A DNA stretch of 64,000 bases from Branchiostoma floridae (taxonomy: Eukaryota > Chordata > Leptocardii > Amphioxiformes > Branchiostomatidae): the NCBI RefSeq assembly GCF_000003815.2, contig NC_049990.1:7974758-8038757 (forward strand). The letters are read 5' to 3'. Below are positions 61,914 through 64,000 of the stretch, piece by piece; the first letter of the stretch is position 1, and each line of letters starts with the position of its first letter. A model generated the notes under the pieces. It did not search any database, had not been told where the DNA came from, and was given only the letters and a program-made list of their open reading frames with translations. The translations under genes were made by a program, and so were the position numbers.

Positions 61914-63957
61914 ATATCGCAAACGGGAACAAAATATAGGTGCGAAAACCACAGACAGTAACAACTCATTTTCCAAGACAGGCATTATGTTCTACATACT
62001 GGGTAAAATCGCAACTGTATGCTTTGTCCTAATATGACATATAACAAATTCAATAATGAAATACAAGAAATACAATACAGGATACAAACAACCAAAAGGA
62101 CATGAAATATCCGTCAACCAATACCTACATGTAGGATACGGGGACAAGTTGATGCCCGATATATAATAATGCAAGTACTTACCAACACAACATCAGCATA
62201 AGCCACGCGGAGCACAAAATCTAACAGCGCAAACGAAGAATAACACACCAGGTCCCCAAAGGCACAAGTGGCTAAATACAAAATAATTTATCATATTCAA
62301 ATTGTCCAGCATCGGGAAACAGTTGCCCAGCATCGGGAAACAGTTGCTTTAAGGAGTTAAATGTTACATTACCCTAACCAGTTGCTATACGCAACAACTT
62401 TTCAGATAAGGGATTACCTAACACATCCACATATTAGATATGTAATACATCCAATTACATACTAACGAAACGTCCGCGTAATGCAAGGCGCACCACAAAA
62501 CATCTAACAACACAAACGAAATATAACATACTGTGTCCCCAAACGCACAAGTACATACAGGCAATTTATTATCACAATCAAAATTGTCCGCCTCCCAAAA
62601 CAGATGTTCTAAAATGTTGGGCTGGGCAAACAGCGGGTCTAATTAATGTGCCAACTGTTACAAATATTTCAAACAGTCCTAAGCAGACATAAATAAAACT
62701 ACTGGGGGTTCCCCAAACAGCTGTCATAGAAATCACCTCACTATCTGCTTGCAGCTAAGCCCATTAACAAACACATAAAGCACGATGCTTGTTCCAATAT
62801 ATCTCAAATATAGGGGTGATTTCTGATATTATTACATCAATTATAACGACGGATACGGCTCCCAAAATCTCATCGATTCGAGCTTTTATCACACCCCACC
62901 AACACAACAAGTATGAAACCAATCCATCCAGCCGTTCTTGAGTAATCTTGTACACAGACAGAGACACATAACACACCCCACCAACACAACAAGTATGAAA
63001 CCAATCCATCCAGCCGTTCTGCAGTAATCTTGTACACAGACAGAGACACATAACACACCCCACCAACACAACAAGTATGAAATTTAAACCAATCCACCCA
63101 GCCGTTTATGAGTAATCTTGTACACAGACAGCCAAAACTCGGGATTCCCCAAACAGCTGTCATAGAAATGACCTCACTATCTGCTTGGAGCTAAGCCCAT
63201 TAACAAACACTTAAAGCACGATGCCTGTTCCAGTATATTACAATTATAGGGGTGATTTCTGATACGTGCATCGTTTCACGACTGTGTGCAGGCACACCAA
63301 ACAGTATGAGAATATCGCAAACGGGACATCAACTGTAGTTGCGATAATCACAGACAGTAACGACTCATTTTCCAGGACAAGCAATATGTCATACATATTA
63401 GGTAAAACCGCAACTGTATGCTTTGTCATAATATCACATACGAGAAAACCAAGGAACCAACGTGCATCGTAGGACGACTGTGAACACCGGGCACACCAAA
63501 CCATATATCAATATCGCAAACGGGAACAAAATATAGGTGCGAAAACCACAGACAGTAACCACTCATTTTCCAAGACAGGCATTATGTTCTACATACTGGG
63601 ATAAATCGCAACTGTATGATTTGTCATAATATGACATATGACAAAAACACTACTGCAATACAAGAAATACAATACAGGATACAAACACATCATCAACACA
63701 ACCAAAAGGACATGAAATATCCGACAACCAATACCTACATGTAGGATACGGGGACAAGTTGGTGCCCGATATATAATAATGCAAGTACTTACCAACACAA
63801 CATCAGCATAAGCCACACGGACCACAAAATCTAACAGCGCAAACAAAGTATAACACACCAGGTCCCCAAAGGCACAAGTGGCTAAATACAAAGTTATTTA
63901 TCATATTCAAATTGTCCAGCATCGGGAAACAGTTGCCCAGCATCGGGAAACAGTTGC
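61914..63957. repeat. Direct repeat pair about 440 bp long, 1597 bp apart
   Basis: 61914-62347 and 63511-63957 are nearly identical; the second has a 13-bp insert. A diverged partial third copy is at 63308-63445. Bases 62704-62830 also recur at 63144-63265. The layout is compatible with terminal repeats around a short interior or with a large tandem array. No protein domain is seen. Confidence 0.85.
62890..63133. repeat. 82-bp tandem repeat, about three units
   Basis: CACCCCACCAACACAACAAG.. through CCAGCCGTT..GAGTAATCTTG to ACAGACAGAGACACATAA recurs at about 62891, 62973 and 63055. Because 82 is not a multiple of 3, all three minus-strand frames stay open with the same peptide (GWMDWF), which produces spurious ORFs. 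Confidence 0.9.
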
Positions 63958-64000
63958 CCAGCATACTAACGAAACTTCCGGGTTACGCAGCTCAAAACAG

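Larger units (their letters stand above)
61444..64000. other. Repetitive DNAH2 intron to the window edge
   Basis: No further dynein exon is recognisable. The space holds a minus-strand tRNA-derived SINE (61500-61755), a direct repeat pair, internal duplicates and an 82-bp tandem array. Confidence 0.7.

Overview
The window is intron-rich animal nuclear DNA. Both gene families present (a vertebrate-type monoamine oxidase and axonemal dynein heavy chain 2) read as chordate-like. Many non-autonomous DNA transposons lie in the introns. I infer a cephalochordate (amphioxus, Branchiostoma type), but no single feature proves it. There are no prokaryotic signatures.

Left half (about 1.8-34.0 kb, minus strand): three tandem flavin-containing monoamine oxidase (MAO) genes, here called copy 1 (1844-8320), copy 2 (15298-21576) and copy 3 (24570-34020). 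Each has 14 coding exons with almost identical phases and about 516-522 residues. Each has an N-terminal FAD-binding glycine motif and a C-terminal hydrophobic anchor typical of outer mitochondrial membrane MAO. Copies 2 and 3 are the younger pair and share 3' flank, introns and promoter block. Only copy 1 keeps the Cys-Tyr pair that holds FAD covalently and forms half of the substrate aromatic cage. Copies 2 and 3 read Gly-Pro there. Copy 2 also carries a single-base deletion in exon 6. Exon 3 of copy 3 lies in a 622-base assembly gap.

Between copies 1 and 2 are a palindromic 42-bp minisatellite, a conserved promoter-like block, and two decayed histone H4 relics. Several MITEs with clear target-site duplications sit in copy 3, and copy 2 supplies the empty sites, so these insertions postdate the copy 2/3 duplication.

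Right half (about 34.2 kb to the end, plus strand): the 5' 38 coding exons (1987 codons) of DNAH2, the heavy chain of an inner-arm axonemal dynein. The tail, the linker and the start of AAA1 (P-loop GPAGTGKT, Walker B CFDEFN) are present. The gene runs off the right edge. It is head-to-head with MAO copy 3, with about 0.3 kb between the MAO start codon and a probable noncoding first exon. Its introns hold four or five tandem duplications that copied a splice acceptor plus part of the adjoining exon, tRNA-like SINE segments, a hAT-type MITE with an 8-bp target duplication, and a 162-bp satellite. The last 2.5 kb is a long repetitive intron.

The two halves have no evident functional link; the MAO genes concern amine oxidation and DNAH2 ciliary motility.
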